The notes under the pieces: model-generated
The model's input: only the letters and a program-made list of their open reading frames with translations
What the model was told of the DNA's origin: nothing
Databases searched by the model: none
Translations under genes and position numbers: made by a program
DNA from: Filimonas effusa
GTDB lineage: Bacteria > Bacteroidota > Bacteroidia > Chitinophagales > Chitinophagaceae
Direction: 5' to 3'
NCBI RefSeq assembly: GCF_004118675.1
Contig: NZ_SDHZ01000001.1
Location: forward strand, 2,418,001 to 2,482,000
Length of the DNA: 64,000 bases
Part shown: positions 37,849 to 47,925 of the stretch, piece after piece
Position numbering within the stretch: position 1 is the stretch's first letter
How the letters are laid out: every line of letters starts with the position of its first letter

Positions 37849-37925
37849 CCTGATATGATATTTTAATCTCCTGTGAAACTCTTTCCACTATTCCTGCATC
37901 GGCTGTCTGTGCGCTATTTCTCCTG

Positions 37926-38744
37926 CTATTCCAGCAACTTATACAGCTCGTCGAGCCTGGGACTTAAAATGATCTCCGTGCGGCGATTCCTGCCACGGCC
38001 TTCAGGAGTAGCATTGGAATCTACAGGATCGTACTGGCTATGACCTGAAGCAACGACCCTTACAGCATCCACCCTGTATTCATTTACAAGGATACGAACA
38101 ATGGCGGTGGCGCGGGCGGTACTTAAAGCCCAGTTGTCTTCAAACCTGGCGCCGCGCATAGGAATAGAGTCGGTATGGCCTTCAATATTTACTGCAATAT
38201 CGGGATTCACATTTAATACCTCAGCCAGTTTACCAAGCGCCAGCTTACCCTTATCATTCACCTTGGCGCTGCCGGAAGGGAATAACAGGTTTTCCTGCAG
38301 GCTCACATATACTTTGCCGTTTTTATTGGAGATCGTTAATTCACTGGAACTAAAACCCACCAGCGCATCGGCCATTTTCTTTCTCAGCTCAGCCGCTTTG
38401 GCTTTCTGCTGATCTATCAAAGCCTGTAATTGCTCCAGCCTGCGTTGCTGTTCCGCAATCTGCTGCTGGCTGCGCGAAAGCGCGTTTTGCTTTTCAGCCG
38501 CATCGGAACTTACTGCCGATAACTTATTTTCCAGGTTGCTGTTTTTATCGCTCAGTTGCCCATACCTGCCTTTCAGATCAGCAAGAGACTTCTCAAGCTG
38601 GCTGATACGATTGGCCATCATGGCACTGTCACTTTTCAACTGACGCATTGCGATCTGCGAATCGGTGAACTTCTTTTTAGCGACGCAACTATGCATTGCA
38701 GCTACTGCCGCCATTACACCTACCCATTTGATTGCTTTGTTCAT
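37926..38744 (-). CDS. OmpA-family lipoprotein with coiled coil
   Basis: Envelope protein linking the outer membrane to peptidoglycan. 272 residues: N-terminal lipobox (AAMHSCVAKKK, Cys about 20), a coiled coil at about 28-130 with many Gln, Leu and Ala, then the OmpA domain at about 150-265. The latter has NIEGHTDSIP, ALSTARATAIVRIL and the peptidoglycan-binding stretch GRGRNRRTEIILSP. The gene follows parC with a gap of 49 bases, so co-transcription is possible. Confidence 0.92.
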   Translation of the reverse strand: MNKAIKWVGVMAAVAAMHSCVAKKKFTDSQIAMRQLKSDSAMMANRISQLEKSLADLKGRYGQLSDKNSNLENKLSAVSSDAAEKQNALSRSQQQIAEQQRRLEQLQALIDQQKAKAAELRKKMADALVGFSSSELTISNKNGKVYVSLQENLLFPSGSAKVNDKGKLALGKLAEVLNVNPDIAVNIEGHTDSIPMRGARFEDNWALSTARATAIVRILVNEYRVDAVRVVASGHSQYDPVDSNATPEGRGRNRRTEIILSPRLDELYKLLE

Positions 38745-38793
38745 TTGGTGTCTGATTTTTCGTTTATCGGATGTTTAAGGATTTCCATTGCAA

Positions 38794-41316
38794 CTAAAAC
38801 AGCTCTGTCTGACCATTATCTTCCACCGGACGTGCCTTCTGTTCCCAGTCCATTGAAACTGTTTTATTAAAGTCGGCAAGTTTATTCCCTACTGCCTTCC
38901 AGCCCATTACTTCTACAAAATCGGCGATCTTCATTTTCTGGATCCTCTGCTGGGCTCCTTTACCGCTTGTAAGTATCAGGATAGGTTGTTTATCGGTAGT
39001 AACAGCTTCAAGCCTGTTGTTCTCACCTTCTTTAATGAACAGGAATTTATTGTGCAGCGTGGTAGTTTCAATCTTGAACCGTTTTACGGTGAACTGCAGT
39101 TTATCGTTATCGTAATAAACAGCCGTCACCACTTTAGCCGGATCAAACTTTTCGATCAGCATCACCTTTTCAGCATCAAAACGCTGTGTAAGTTCAAGGT
39201 CGGTAATTTCGTAAGTACCCTCCTGGTAAATCACCAGCAGTTTCTCTTCGCCTTCAAAACTTCCCAGGTATAACCCTTTTTCCTCTGAGTTCAGACGGCC
39301 AAACTTATCATCGAACCAAAGCTTCCTGCCTGCCAGCGTAGATTTACCTGCCTCCTTCAGTTTAACTGAACGGATAGGATACTTGGTAACCTGGTTACCC
39401 ATGGTACCGCGGCCTTTAATGTCCAGCTCCTCAAAATAGAAATCAAGCTCTTTGATACGGGCAGAAGAATTCGGGCTCAGCAACACTTTTACTACTTCCG
39501 CTTCACCATTTGCATTGGCAGTAAAATAATGCACTTTCGATTTATCGGTTCCCTTGGTAAGATCGTATTCTTTGTCGCGGGTGATACCGGTAACATTAAA
39601 ACGTTTGGCGTACGAAACACCGGTGGCGCCATCTACATAGATCATGTTATAGGTCATCCGGTCATCAGCCTTATCAAACAAGGCCACATGAATGATATCC
39701 TTGCCAATAAAGATCTTGTCGGCTACCTTAACGATCTTCATGATACCACGACGCGTGAACACGATAATATCATCAAGATTGGAGCAGTCGAACAGGAACT
39801 CATCCTTTTTCAGACCGCTGCCAATAAAGCCTTCTGCTTTGTTCACATAAAGTTTGGTGTTGGCAATCGCTACCTGCTTAGCCTGGATAACATCAAACTG
39901 TTTGATCTCGGTTTTACGGCCCCTGTCTTTGCCGTATTTTTTCAGCAGGTTCTCGTAATAGGCAACAGCAAAATCAACCAGGTGTTCCAGGTCGTGTTTT
40001 ACCTGTTTCATATCCGCTTCCAGGCCTTTGATCTGGGTGATCAGGTCCTGGATATCGAGCTTATAAATACGGCGTACCGGCTTTTCCGTCAGTTTCAGGA
40101 TGTCTTCCCTGGTAACATCCCGCTTCAGCAGCTTCTTGAAAGGTTCAAACCCTTTATCAATAGCCTCCAGCACCTTTTCCCAGGTAGCATGGCCTTTCTC
40201 CAGCTCCTTATAGATCTTTTCTTCGAAGAAGATCTTTTCAAGAGAAGTATAATGCCATTTCTCTTCCAGCTCACTGAGTTTTATCTCCAGTTCTCTTTTC
40301 AGAAGGTCTTTTGTACGATCGGCAGAAAGGCGTAATAATTCGTGAACGCTGATGAAGCGTGGCTTGTTATCAACGATCACACAGGCATTGGGAGAAATAC
40401 TTACCTCACAGTCGGTGAACGCATACAAGGCGTCGATCGTAATATCGGGAGAAATACCTGCCGATAGTTCAATCAGGATCTCAACCTCTTTAGCCGTTTC
40501 ATCGGTGACCTTCTTAATCTTGATCTTTCCCTGGTCATTGGCTTTCACAATAGACTCCATGAGCGAAGTAGTGGTAACACCATAAGGCACACTCTTGATA
40601 GCCAGCGTTTTCTTGTCTACCTCTTCAATAACCGCTCTCACACGTACTTTACCGCCTCTTTTTCCTTCATTATAGTTAGCGGTATCGATCATACCACCGG
40701 TAAGAAAATCAGGATAAAGCTCGAATTTCTTTCCCTTGAGGTATTTGATAGCGGCATCACAAAGCTCGCAGAAGTTGTGCGGTAATATTTTGGTAGAAAG
40801 ACCAACGGCAATACCATCTGCACCTTGCGCCAGCAACAATGGAAATTTCATGGGCAGGGCAATAGGCTCCTGTTTCCGTCCATCGTAGCTAAGCTGCCAT
40901 TCGGTTGTTTTAGGGTTGAAAGCCACTTCCAGCGCAAACTTCGACAAACGCGCCTCTATATAACGCGGTGCCGCCGCATCGTCACCGGTACGAACATCAC
41001 CCCAGTTACCCTGGGTTTCAATCAGCAGATCTTTTTGCCCCATGTTCACCAACGCTTCACCAATAGAAGCATCGCCATGCGGGTGATACTGCATACTCTG
41101 ACCTATAATATTTGCCACCTTATTAAAGCGGCCATCGTCCATTTCCTTCATGGAATGCAGAATACGGCGCTGCACCGGCTTAAGACCATCATCCACACCC
41201 GGAACCGCACGCTCCAGGATCACATAGGACGCATAGTCGAGAAACCAGGTTTTATATTGCCCGTTTACTCCCGATTCATTCGTTAAATCAATTTGTTTAG
41301 TACTATCCTTCGCCAT
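38794..41316 (-). CDS. parC: DNA topoisomerase IV subunit A
   Basis: Catalytic subunit for chromosome decatenation; works with ParE. 840 residues. The catalytic tyrosine is Y119 in APRYIEARLS; the quinolone-region block YHPHGDASIGEALVNMG lies at about 77-93. The C-terminal half forms the beta-propeller domain (LWFDDKFGRLNSEEKGLYLG). Identified as ParC rather than GyrA from the company of parE in the same run and from the absence of a clear GyrA-box. Start at 41316 is a clear ATG. Confidence 0.92.
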   Translation of the reverse strand: MAKDSTKQIDLTNESGVNGQYKTWFLDYASYVILERAVPGVDDGLKPVQRRILHSMKEMDDGRFNKVANIIGQSMQYHPHGDASIGEALVNMGQKDLLIETQGNWGDVRTGDDAAAPRYIEARLSKFALEVAFNPKTTEWQLSYDGRKQEPIALPMKFPLLLAQGADGIAVGLSTKILPHNFCELCDAAIKYLKGKKFELYPDFLTGGMIDTANYNEGKRGGKVRVRAVIEEVDKKTLAIKSVPYGVTTTSLMESIVKANDQGKIKIKKVTDETAKEVEILIELSAGISPDITIDALYAFTDCEVSISPNACVIVDNKPRFISVHELLRLSADRTKDLLKRELEIKLSELEEKWHYTSLEKIFFEEKIYKELEKGHATWEKVLEAIDKGFEPFKKLLKRDVTREDILKLTEKPVRRIYKLDIQDLITQIKGLEADMKQVKHDLEHLVDFAVAYYENLLKKYGKDRGRKTEIKQFDVIQAKQVAIANTKLYVNKAEGFIGSGLKKDEFLFDCSNLDDIIVFTRRGIMKIVKVADKIFIGKDIIHVALFDKADDRMTYNMIYVDGATGVSYAKRFNVTGITRDKEYDLTKGTDKSKVHYFTANANGEAEVVKVLLSPNSSARIKELDFYFEELDIKGRGTMGNQVTKYPIRSVKLKEAGKSTLAGRKLWFDDKFGRLNSEEKGLYLGSFEGEEKLLVIYQEGTYEITDLELTQRFDAEKVMLIEKFDPAKVVTAVYYDNDKLQFTVKRFKIETTTLHNKFLFIKEGENNRLEAVTTDKQPILILTSGKGAQQRIQKMKIADFVEVMGWKAVGNKLADFNKTVSMDWEQKARPVEDNGQTELF

Positions 41317-41359
41317 CTTATATAGTTCAGTGTCTTTTTACAGTTGCCTTCCGCTGTTC

Positions 41360-41746
41360 TCAGCGTTCATATAATTCCAGCGGCTGCCCGCTGGGGTCTT
41401 CAAAAAAGGTAAATTTCTTACCTGAATATTCATCAATCCGTACATCCTGCACCTTCACCTGTTTGCTGCGCAGGTAACTAATCCATGCTTCTACATCATC
41501 AACAGCAAATGCCAGGTGACGTAATCCCGCTGCTTCGGGCCATGACGCCCGGGGACGGAAATCAGGAAAACTGAAAAGTTCTATCTGGTATAGCCCATCC
41601 AGCGCCAGATCCAGCTTATAGGAATCACGCGCTTCCCGGTATACTTCCTGCACTATTTCAAAACCAAGCAACTCAGTATAAAACTGTTTGCTGGCCTGGT
41701 AATCGGCAGCGATGATCGCTATATGGTGTATCCCCTTCAGTTTCAT
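41360..41746 (-). CDS. VOC-family protein (YaeR / glyoxalase-like)
   Basis: 128 residues, a single glyoxalase/bleomycin-resistance module. KGIHHIAIIAADYQASKQFY gives the first metal histidine, the GLRHLAFAVDD stretch the second, and FFEDPSGQPLELYE the metal-binding glutamate at the end. Matches the YaeR/SMU1112c group. It sits in a run between parE and parC, with short gaps, and has no evident link to topoisomerase function. Confidence 0.9.
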   Translation of the reverse strand: MKLKGIHHIAIIAADYQASKQFYTELLGFEIVQEVYREARDSYKLDLALDGLYQIELFSFPDFRPRASWPEAAGLRHLAFAVDDVEAWISYLRSKQVKVQDVRIDEYSGKKFTFFEDPSGQPLELYER

Positions 41747-41769
41747 AATGCTTCTTTTTTTGCCTTTGC

Positions 41770-42684
41770 TTAGTCCTCAGCGCTTGCTCCCGCGGCATTT
41801 GCCTCAGCGCTTGCTTCAGCAGCAGTAGCCGCAGCCGCTGCAAAACCTGCGGGCCGCACTACAATCTCCTTCCAGCCCTTCGTCCAGTCGCCCTGCACCT
41901 CCAGTTTTCCCTGCTCTGCCAGTTGCCTGATCCGCCATACGAGAAATACATCTCCCGTTTTCGTTTTCATTTTCGACAAAGCCGTGGTTATTACTTTAGG
42001 CAGCTTACCATTCCCCTCTCCTTTTACCGCAGCCAGTAATTCCTGGTCGTAATAAGCGTCTTCCTTGCTCACAATTTTTTTACCACCTTCAAGCATACGC
42101 ACAATGGCATTCTCATTACACAGCTTCTTCCACTCATCCGGATCCACTTCAAACTCACTGGGTGTTATGGTCCTGTTTAGCTTACGCGCTTTCAGGAATT
42201 CCCTGGGCTGGATCTCAAACAAATAAGAAGGATAAAAAATGCCCCCCTTTTCGTTGATGAAAGGCAGGTTATTCAGGTACAATACCTGGATCTGCCCCTG
42301 GTAATCTTTCAACTGGCTCATCAGCCAATAGTAACCCGATACATCATGAGCGTTCTGCCCCATCCATATCCACAGTATCCTGTCGGCAGTGGAAATAGGC
42401 GCTTCGTCCTCCTCATTTTCTTTACCAGATAAATACTTGATCAGGTTATGCACCGTCAGTTTATCATCTACCAGCGCCAGCTGTTCTGTGTACGGCGAGA
42501 ACTCCAGCAGGGTCTCCCACCACGCCTTACGCTGCTGGTAGCCTTCGGTTTCATATATTTTTTCAATAGGACCAACAGCAAAGTCGTCCTTTATCACAAT
42601 GATCTCACCTTCCAATGTTTCGTCCAGTTCAATTGCCTTTTGCAGTACTTCTGCATCTGCCGGCTGGAAAACAACATGCTTCAT
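41770..42684 (-). CDS. DUF1835 domain protein with alanine-rich tail
   Basis: 304 residues, cytoplasmic. The N-terminal half matches DUF1835 (LDETLEGEIIVIKDDFAVGP, then DRILWIWMGQNAHDVSGYYW). The C-terminal half is helical. The last 30 residues are low complexity, almost only Ala, Glu and Ser, after the motif VVRPAGF, and look like an unstructured tail. The function is unknown. The gene lies 27 bases after parE and 23 before the VOC gene. Confidence 0.82.
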   Translation of the reverse strand: MKHVVFQPADAEVLQKAIELDETLEGEIIVIKDDFAVGPIEKIYETEGYQQRKAWWETLLEFSPYTEQLALVDDKLTVHNLIKYLSGKENEEDEAPISTADRILWIWMGQNAHDVSGYYWLMSQLKDYQGQIQVLYLNNLPFINEKGGIFYPSYLFEIQPREFLKARKLNRTITPSEFEVDPDEWKKLCNENAIVRMLEGGKKIVSKEDAYYDQELLAAVKGEGNGKLPKVITTALSKMKTKTGDVFLVWRIRQLAEQGKLEVQGDWTKGWKEIVVRPAGFAAAAATAAEASAEANAAGASAED

Positions 42685-42711
42685 TTATTCGCAATTAATA
42701 TCAAATAAAAA

Positions 42712-44613
42712 CTAGGCTACAGCGCCTTCTTCCACAGCATCGAGCTCTACCTTCAGGTTGTTGATGATAAACTCCTGCCTGTCCATCGTATTCTTACCCA
42801 TATAATATTCAAGCAGCTGCTGAATATGATCGCCCTGCTCCAGTATTACCGGCTGTAAACGCATATCGGCGCCAATAAAACGCTCAAATTCGTTGGGAGA
42901 AATCTCACCAAGTCCCTTAAAACGGGTGATCTCGGGTTTATTGCCCAGCTTCTTGATGGCAGCCTGCTTTTCCACTTCATCGTAACAATAAATGGTCTGC
43001 TGTTTATTGCGCACACGGAATAACGGCGTTTCAAGAATATACAAATGCCCTCTCTTCACCAGCTCAGGGAAGAACTGAAGGAAGAAAGTCATCATCAGCA
43101 AACGAATATGCATACCATCCACATCGGCATCGGTAGCCATCACCACCCTGTTATAACGCAATCCTTCCAGTCCGTCCTCGATGTTTAATGCATGCTGCAG
43201 CAGGTTGAACTCCTCGTTCTCATATACCACTTTTTTAGTAAGGCCAAAACAGTTCAATGGCTTACCTCTTAAGCTGAAAACACCCTGGGTCTCAACCTGG
43301 CGCGCTTTTGTAATAGAACCACTCGCACTATCACCTTCGGTGATGAACAAAGTTGTTTCCTTCTGCTTCATCAACACCGCCTGCTTATCCTTTCCGCCGG
43401 GCTCATCATTATAATGAAAGCGGCAGTCACGCAGTTTTTTATTATGAAGATTGGCCTTTTTAGCCCTTTCGTTCGCTAGTTTACGAATACCGCTCAGTTC
43501 CTTCCGCTCCTTTTCACTTTGTTCGATACGCTTTTTAAGCGCTTCCGCCACCTGGCTGTTACGATGCAGGAAGTTGTCAAGCTCCTTCGCCAGGAAATCG
43601 TTTACAAAATTCTTCATGCTCGGACCGCCTTCATACACATACTGGCTGCCCAGTTTGGTTTTGGTCTGGCTTTCGAACACCGGCTCCTGTACTCTTACAG
43701 ATACAGCCGCTACAATGCTTTGCCTGATATCGGCCGCCTCGTAATCTTTTTTGAAGAAGTCACGAACGGTTTTCACGAACGCCTCGCGGAATGCCTGCTG
43801 ATGGGTACCGCCCTGCGTAGTATATTGGCCGTTTACAAAAGAAAACAGGTCCTCACCATAATCATTGTTATGTGCCAGCGCCACCTCAATATCTTCTCCT
43901 TTCAGGTGAATGATCGGGTAACGCAGTTCATCTTCATTCGTTTTACGCAGTAACAGATCCAGTAACCCGTTTTTAGAGACGTATTTCTTATTGTTGAAAT
44001 TTATCACCAGGCCTGCATTCAGGTAACAATAGTTCCACAGCTGGTTATCGAGATATTCATGTATGAAATGAAAATTGCGGAAGATGCTGTCATCGGCAAT
44101 AAAGCTCACCATAGTACCATTCGATTCCGAAGTGGCCGTTTCTTTATGCTCTTTTATCAGCACCCCTTTTTCAAATTCGGCAACTTTCATTTTGCCGTCG
44201 CGCACACTCTGCACTTTAAAATACTGGCTTAAGGCATTTACCGCTTTAGTACCCACACCGTTCAAACCCACACTTTTCTGGAAGGCTTTACTGTCGTATT
44301 TCGCCCCCGTATTGATCTTGCTTACAACGTCAACCACTTTACCCAATGGAATACCACGCCCGTAGTCACGGATGGTCACCGTTTTCCCTTCTATCTCCAG
44401 GTCGATATGTTTACCATAACCCATGGTATGTTCATCGATACAGTTGTCCATCACTTCCTTCAGCAATACATAAATACCATCATCAGGGGCCGATCCATCG
44501 CCGAGTTTACCAATATACATACCTGGACGCAGGCGGATATGCTCACGCCAGTCGAGACTTCGGATACTATCTTCGGTATACTCAACCTGTTGTTTTTCTT
44601 TGGGTTCTGCCAT
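42712..44613 (-). CDS. parE: DNA topoisomerase IV subunit B
   Basis: ATPase subunit of topoisomerase IV. The true start is 44613 ([13 protein letters not shown], 633 residues); the longer frame to 44778 runs across the promoter. GHKL ATPase: [10 protein letters not shown] with the Mg-binding Asn, [10 protein letters not shown], and [30 protein letters not shown] and [11 protein letters not shown]-terminus [13 protein letters not shown] is the type-II signature. First gene of the parE-DUF1835-VOC-parC run. Confidence 0.95.
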   Translation of the reverse strand: MAEPKEKQQVEYTEDSIRSLDWREHIRLRPGMYIGKLGDGSAPDDGIYVLLKEVMDNCIDEHTMGYGKHIDLEIEGKTVTIRDYGRGIPLGKVVDVVSKINTGAKYDSKAFQKSVGLNGVGTKAVNALSQYFKVQSVRDGKMKVAEFEKGVLIKEHKETATSESNGTMVSFIADDSIFRNFHFIHEYLDNQLWNYCYLNAGLVINFNNKKYVSKNGLLDLLLRKTNEDELRYPIIHLKGEDIEVALAHNNDYGEDLFSFVNGQYTTQGGTHQQAFREAFVKTVRDFFKKDYEAADIRQSIVAAVSVRVQEPVFESQTKTKLGSQYVYEGGPSMKNFVNDFLAKELDNFLHRNSQVAEALKKRIEQSEKERKELSGIRKLANERAKKANLHNKKLRDCRFHYNDEPGGKDKQAVLMKQKETTLFITEGDSASGSITKARQVETQGVFSLRGKPLNCFGLTKKVVYENEEFNLLQHALNIEDGLEGLRYNRVVMATDADVDGMHIRLLMMTFFLQFFPELVKRGHLYILETPLFRVRNKQQTIYCYDEVEKQAAIKKLGNKPEITRFKGLGEISPNEFERFIGADMRLQPVILEQGDHIQQLLEYYMGKNTMDRQEFIINNLKVELDAVEEGAVA

Positions 44614-44705
44614 ATCAAAAAATTTAAAGTTCTCCTTACTAACCAACACCCCCAGGGGTATGCCACTGTACACCACTAACTTTTTTAGCAATAGGTGCTG
44701 CCGGG

Positions 44706-44735
44706 CAAATATAGGGCAAATGCAAATAGCACAAA
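44706..44735 (-). promoter_or_regulatory. Promoter of parE
   Basis: Minus-strand TTTG (44732-44735), 18 bases, then TATATTTG (44706-44713), an exact TAnnTTTG. The predicted start is about 90 bases before the ATG at 44613. Confidence 0.6.
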
Positions 44736-44827
44736 GCGGCAGGACTTTTGCACTACTGTGAATAAAAATAGGAAGCATCCTTATTTTTCGTACATCCCTT
44801 AATAAAACTGGTTATTCGTTTTAAGCT

Positions 44828-45739
44828 ATGGAACAAGATGCGAAGCGTAAGAAATATGGCATACTGACAGTTTTAGCGCCACTCGCCGGCGTATTGACAA
44901 TCATACCGCTGGCCCCTTTCATCTGCCGTTTTATTCCACCTGTCATGATCGGAGAATGGAACTTCGACCTGGTAGTGGCCGGCCTTATTGCAGTGATCAT
45001 AGTTCGTCTTATCATCTGGCTGGTGAAACCACTGATGGTTCCCGCCTGCTTAGTATTGCTGGGTATACTTACTTTCAATCAGTTCCGCGACTCCTACAGC
45101 TTCGACGAAATATTTAATGATTATAAAACACTCGCCTACCAGAACTGGATGATCCGCGACAACAAACAGTCGGATGTACTGAGCTTAAACCCACGGATAT
45201 TCGAGAACAACACCGACAAAACAACCCGTTTGGTAAAGGCAAAAGTGAATTACACCGATTCGCTGGTCCGCAATTTTGCAGTAAAACATTCCCTGGAGTC
45301 TTTTGGCGATTATGAAGCCAAATACGGAATGATCACCCGCTATTTCTCCCTGTTTCAATACATCAATACCCGTTTCAAATACGTTCCCGATGCTTTGCGC
45401 GACGAATACTTCGCTTCTGCCCGCGAAACCATTCAAAACGGACTGGGCGGCGACTGCGACGACCACAGCATTTTGATGGCAGCCTGCCTCATGTCCATTG
45501 GCGCCCGCTGCCGCCTCGTAATAATACAGGGACATATGTATCCCGAGATCTACGCCGGCAACAAAAGCCAGTACGACATCATGCAACAGGCCATCGTTCA
45601 GTTATTCCATAACCAGAACATAGATCGCATTTACTACCACGAGCACAACGATGAATTCTGGATCAACCTCGACTATACCGCCCGCCATCCCGGCGGTAAA
45701 TATTTGAATGATAACGTGAAAAAGGTAATTGAATTGTAA
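44828..45739 (+). CDS. Membrane-anchored transglutaminase-like protein
   Basis: 303 residues. Three hydrophobic segments lie in the first 80 residues (ILTVLAPLAGVLTIIPLAPF, VVAGLIAVIIVRLIIWLV, LMVPACLVLLGILTF). Then comes a soluble domain with the transglutaminase-like active site GLGGDCDDHSILMAACL, whose cysteine is the likely nucleophile, and a later EFWINLDYT stretch that could supply the Asp; the histidine may be in YYHEHND or RLVIIQGHMY. Members of this superfamily are peptidases or inactive. No operon partner. Confidence 0.82.
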   Translation: MEQDAKRKKYGILTVLAPLAGVLTIIPLAPFICRFIPPVMIGEWNFDLVVAGLIAVIIVRLIIWLVKPLMVPACLVLLGILTFNQFRDSYSFDEIFNDYKTLAYQNWMIRDNKQSDVLSLNPRIFENNTDKTTRLVKAKVNYTDSLVRNFAVKHSLESFGDYEAKYGMITRYFSLFQYINTRFKYVPDALRDEYFASARETIQNGLGGDCDDHSILMAACLMSIGARCRLVIIQGHMYPEIYAGNKSQYDIMQQAIVQLFHNQNIDRIYYHEHNDEFWINLDYTARHPGGKYLNDNVKKVIEL

Positions 45740-45768
45740 AAAGCAAGCCCTGGCCATGTGCCCGTCAT

Positions 45769-46491
45769 CTATCCCTCATACAAATCCCTCACCACCACAC
45801 TCGCAACCATACAACCAAATACAGCCGGCATATAACTGATCGTACCTATCAGCGACTTCTTGGGAAAAGCTTTCTCCGTAACAATAACCCGCTCCTGGTC
45901 TATTTCCTCCGGGCTGAAAACGACTTTTATACCGGTATATATCCCCGATTCATGCAGCCGTTTGCGTACATATTTCGCAAGTTTGCAATCGTGCGACTTG
46001 CTTATATCAGCGATCTCTGCCTGTAATGGGTCGGTTTTACCACCTGCGCCCATCGCACTCACCACAGGTACCCCTTTCTCCACCGCCGCCTTCAGCAACG
46101 CCACCTTAGGCCCCAGCGTGTCGATACAATCCACCGCATAACTGAAATGACTGCGGGCAAGCAGCCCCTCCATTTCGGTATCCTGGTGATAAGCGGCAAT
46201 CACTTCCAGTTTCAGTTCCGGGTTAATATCCTTCAGCCGTCCGGCCATGACTTCTGCTTTCAGCTTCCCAGCCGTACTGTGCAGCGCCGGGATCTGGCGG
46301 TTACCATTACTTAGATCAACAGTATCACCATCTACAATGGTCATGGCGCCCACTCCCGCCCTGGCGATCATTTCGGCGCAAATGCCGCCAATGCCACCCA
46401 ATCCTACCACAAGCACGTGACTATTTACCAGCTTTTCAAGTTTCTCTTCACCCAACAATAGTTGTGAACGGCTCATCCAATAAGGGAACAT
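45769..46491 (-). CDS. tcdA: tRNA threonylcarbamoyladenosine dehydratase (ThiF/E1-like)
   Basis: ATP-dependent enzyme that cyclises t6A37 in tRNAs to ct6A. 240 residues from the ATG at 46491 (or 46476, MSRSQLLLGEEKL). ThiF-fold marks: VLVVGLGGIGGICAEMIARA at 27-46, IVDGDTVDLSNGNRQ with the adenylation Asp/Arg, YAVDCIDTLGPK and GAGGKTDPLQ. The reading frame stays open upstream to 47109, but that part is antisense to the neighbouring gene and has no ThiF-like sequence, so I exclude it. Confidence 0.92.
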   Translation of the reverse strand: MFPYWMSRSQLLLGEEKLEKLVNSHVLVVGLGGIGGICAEMIARAGVGAMTIVDGDTVDLSNGNRQIPALHSTAGKLKAEVMAGRLKDINPELKLEVIAAYHQDTEMEGLLARSHFSYAVDCIDTLGPKVALLKAAVEKGVPVVSAMGAGGKTDPLQAEIADISKSHDCKLAKYVRKRLHESGIYTGIKVVFSPEEIDQERVIVTEKAFPKKSLIGTISYMPAVFGCMVASVVVRDLYEG

Positions 46492-46534
46492 GCAGTCTGT
46501 TTTTATATTTTTACGATGCAAAAATGTTGTACTC

Positions 46535-47596
46535 ATGCCGTTTGTGAAAATATTTTTAGGACTGGCCCTGTTCGTGGCTTCCCATGCAACACCATTCCAC
46601 AACGCCGTTTTAGCACAGGATAGCCTTAAACCCAAAAACGCAATAACGATCCTCGATTCCGGCAGGCAGGTAAGCCTGCGCGGCCTGTCGGTAGTAAGCG
46701 ACCAGGTGATCTGGGCAAGCGGCAGCAACGGCATGGTAGCCCGCTCCACCAACGGAGGTGAGCATTTCGAATGGACGCAGGTTCCCGGGTATGAGCAACG
46801 CGACTTCCGTGATATAGAAGCGTTTAGCGCAAAAACCGCCCTCCTCATGGCCATTGCAGCACCCGCAGTGATACTGCGCACAACAGATGGCGGCAAAACC
46901 TGGAAACCCGTTCTCACCGATTCAACACCCGGCATGTTCCTCGATGCCATGTATTTCGATGGCGCAAACGGAACAGTGGTTGGCGACCCTGTCAACGGTA
47001 AAATATACCTCGCCAACACCTCCGATTCAGGTAAAACATGGACAAAACAAACAGAACAACTTCCCGATACCGATGAGGGGGAAGCCTTTTTTGCCTCAAG
47101 TGGCACCAACCTGCACAGTTTACGTAATAACCGTTATGCCATGGCATTGGTTACCGGAGGAAAACGCGCCCGTTTGCTTTTATTGCCACATCACCGGCAG
47201 GAAACAACCGTAGCCCGCCCCCTTCCCCTTTTGAAACAAGGCGCCGAAAGCACGGGCGCCAACTCAATAGCCATCGCAGGCCTGCAGGCAGTTATCACGG
47301 GAGGCGACTTTATGCACCCACAGGATACCACCGGTAATTGCATTTTTACCGAAAATGGCGGCGATCACTGGAAAAAACCGGCCATTCCACCGAATGGCTA
47401 CCGCAGTTGTGTAATATATTATGATTTTAGACGTTTACTAACCTGCGGCCTCAACGGAGTAGACATATCCATCGATGGCGGCCAGCATTGGCAACCGGTA
47501 AGTAAAGAAGGATTTCATGTAGCACAGAAGTCCCGCAGTGGGAAAATGGTGTTTTTAGCAGGAGGACGGGGCAAAATTGCAAGATGGATGCCCTGA
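46535..47596 (+). CDS. Secreted BNR/YCF48-like beta-propeller protein
   Basis: 353 residues from the ATG at 46535, with a signal peptide (VKIFLGLALFVASHATPF). Asp-box-like repeats: SGSNGMVARSTNGGEHFEW, AVILRTTDGGKTWKP, TSDSGKTWTKQ, FTENGGDHWKKP, ISIDGGQHWQP. Propellers with these repeats can be YCF48-like assembly factors or glycan-binding proteins; I cannot choose. Starts divergently from tcdA with only 43 bases between them. Confidence 0.85.
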   Translation: MPFVKIFLGLALFVASHATPFHNAVLAQDSLKPKNAITILDSGRQVSLRGLSVVSDQVIWASGSNGMVARSTNGGEHFEWTQVPGYEQRDFRDIEAFSAKTALLMAIAAPAVILRTTDGGKTWKPVLTDSTPGMFLDAMYFDGANGTVVGDPVNGKIYLANTSDSGKTWTKQTEQLPDTDEGEAFFASSGTNLHSLRNNRYAMALVTGGKRARLLLLPHHRQETTVARPLPLLKQGAESTGANSIAIAGLQAVITGGDFMHPQDTTGNCIFTENGGDHWKKPAIPPNGYRSCVIYYDFRRLLTCGLNGVDISIDGGQHWQPVSKEGFHVAQKSRSGKMVFLAGGRGKIARWMP

Positions 47597-47631
47597 AAAA
47601 AAATATTTTAAAAAAATCTTATCCTCGATTA

Positions 47632-47778
47632 AACCTTTTCGTTCGACCGTTGTCTTAACATCAGTTCAAAGAGAAAAACAAGCAGGAAACTTCCTGTTTA
47701 CAATATATTGATCTTAGTTTTTTATGCAGCAGGGTTAAATAGGGGGTTCTGTTTCGACCAGAACGCCCTCTTTTTTTT
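47632..47778 (+). ncRNA. Candidate small RNA with ECF-type promoter and terminator
   Basis: In the 329-base gap (47597-47925) between convergent genes. AACC (47632) with GTC (47652) at 16 bases resembles an ECF sigma promoter. An 8-base-pair hairpin with the core CAGGA/TCCTG follows at 47680-47699, and a strong terminator with eight T ends at 47778. The transcript would be about 110 bases. No reading frame of note inside. It could also be just the distant terminator of the BNR gene. Confidence 0.4.
47741..47778 (+). terminator. Strong intrinsic terminator
   Basis: AGGGGGTTCTG pairs with CAGAACGCCCT (one mismatch) around TTTCGAC, then eight T. Confidence 0.85.
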
Positions 47779-47925
47779 AAAGCCCCTACCCGTTTTTCTT
47801 CTCTATCTTTATTGCTTACCAGCCTCCATCATCTAACGTAAACATTCCCATCCTTCCGATCTGTAAAAAGAACGCTTTATATACGGGCCATAAACGAGAA
47901 ATGGACGAACAACAGACCATCTAAA

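Noticed and set aside
39529-40335. 268-residue frame opposite parC
   Set aside because: Shadow of parC; Phe/His-rich composition is typical of antisense of Lys/Glu-rich coding DNA.
44614-44778. Longer N-terminus of parE
   Set aside because: It overlaps a good promoter and ParE proteins begin near MAEPKEK.
46492-47109. Extension of the tcdA reading frame by about 200 residues
   Set aside because: It is antisense to the BNR-repeat gene, has no ThiF-like sequence and the true family start is at 46491 or 46476.
47741-47778. T-arm-like stretch GGTTCTGTTTCGACC suggesting a tRNA or tmRNA
   Set aside because: No acceptor, D or anticodon arms; the stem and T-run make a terminator.
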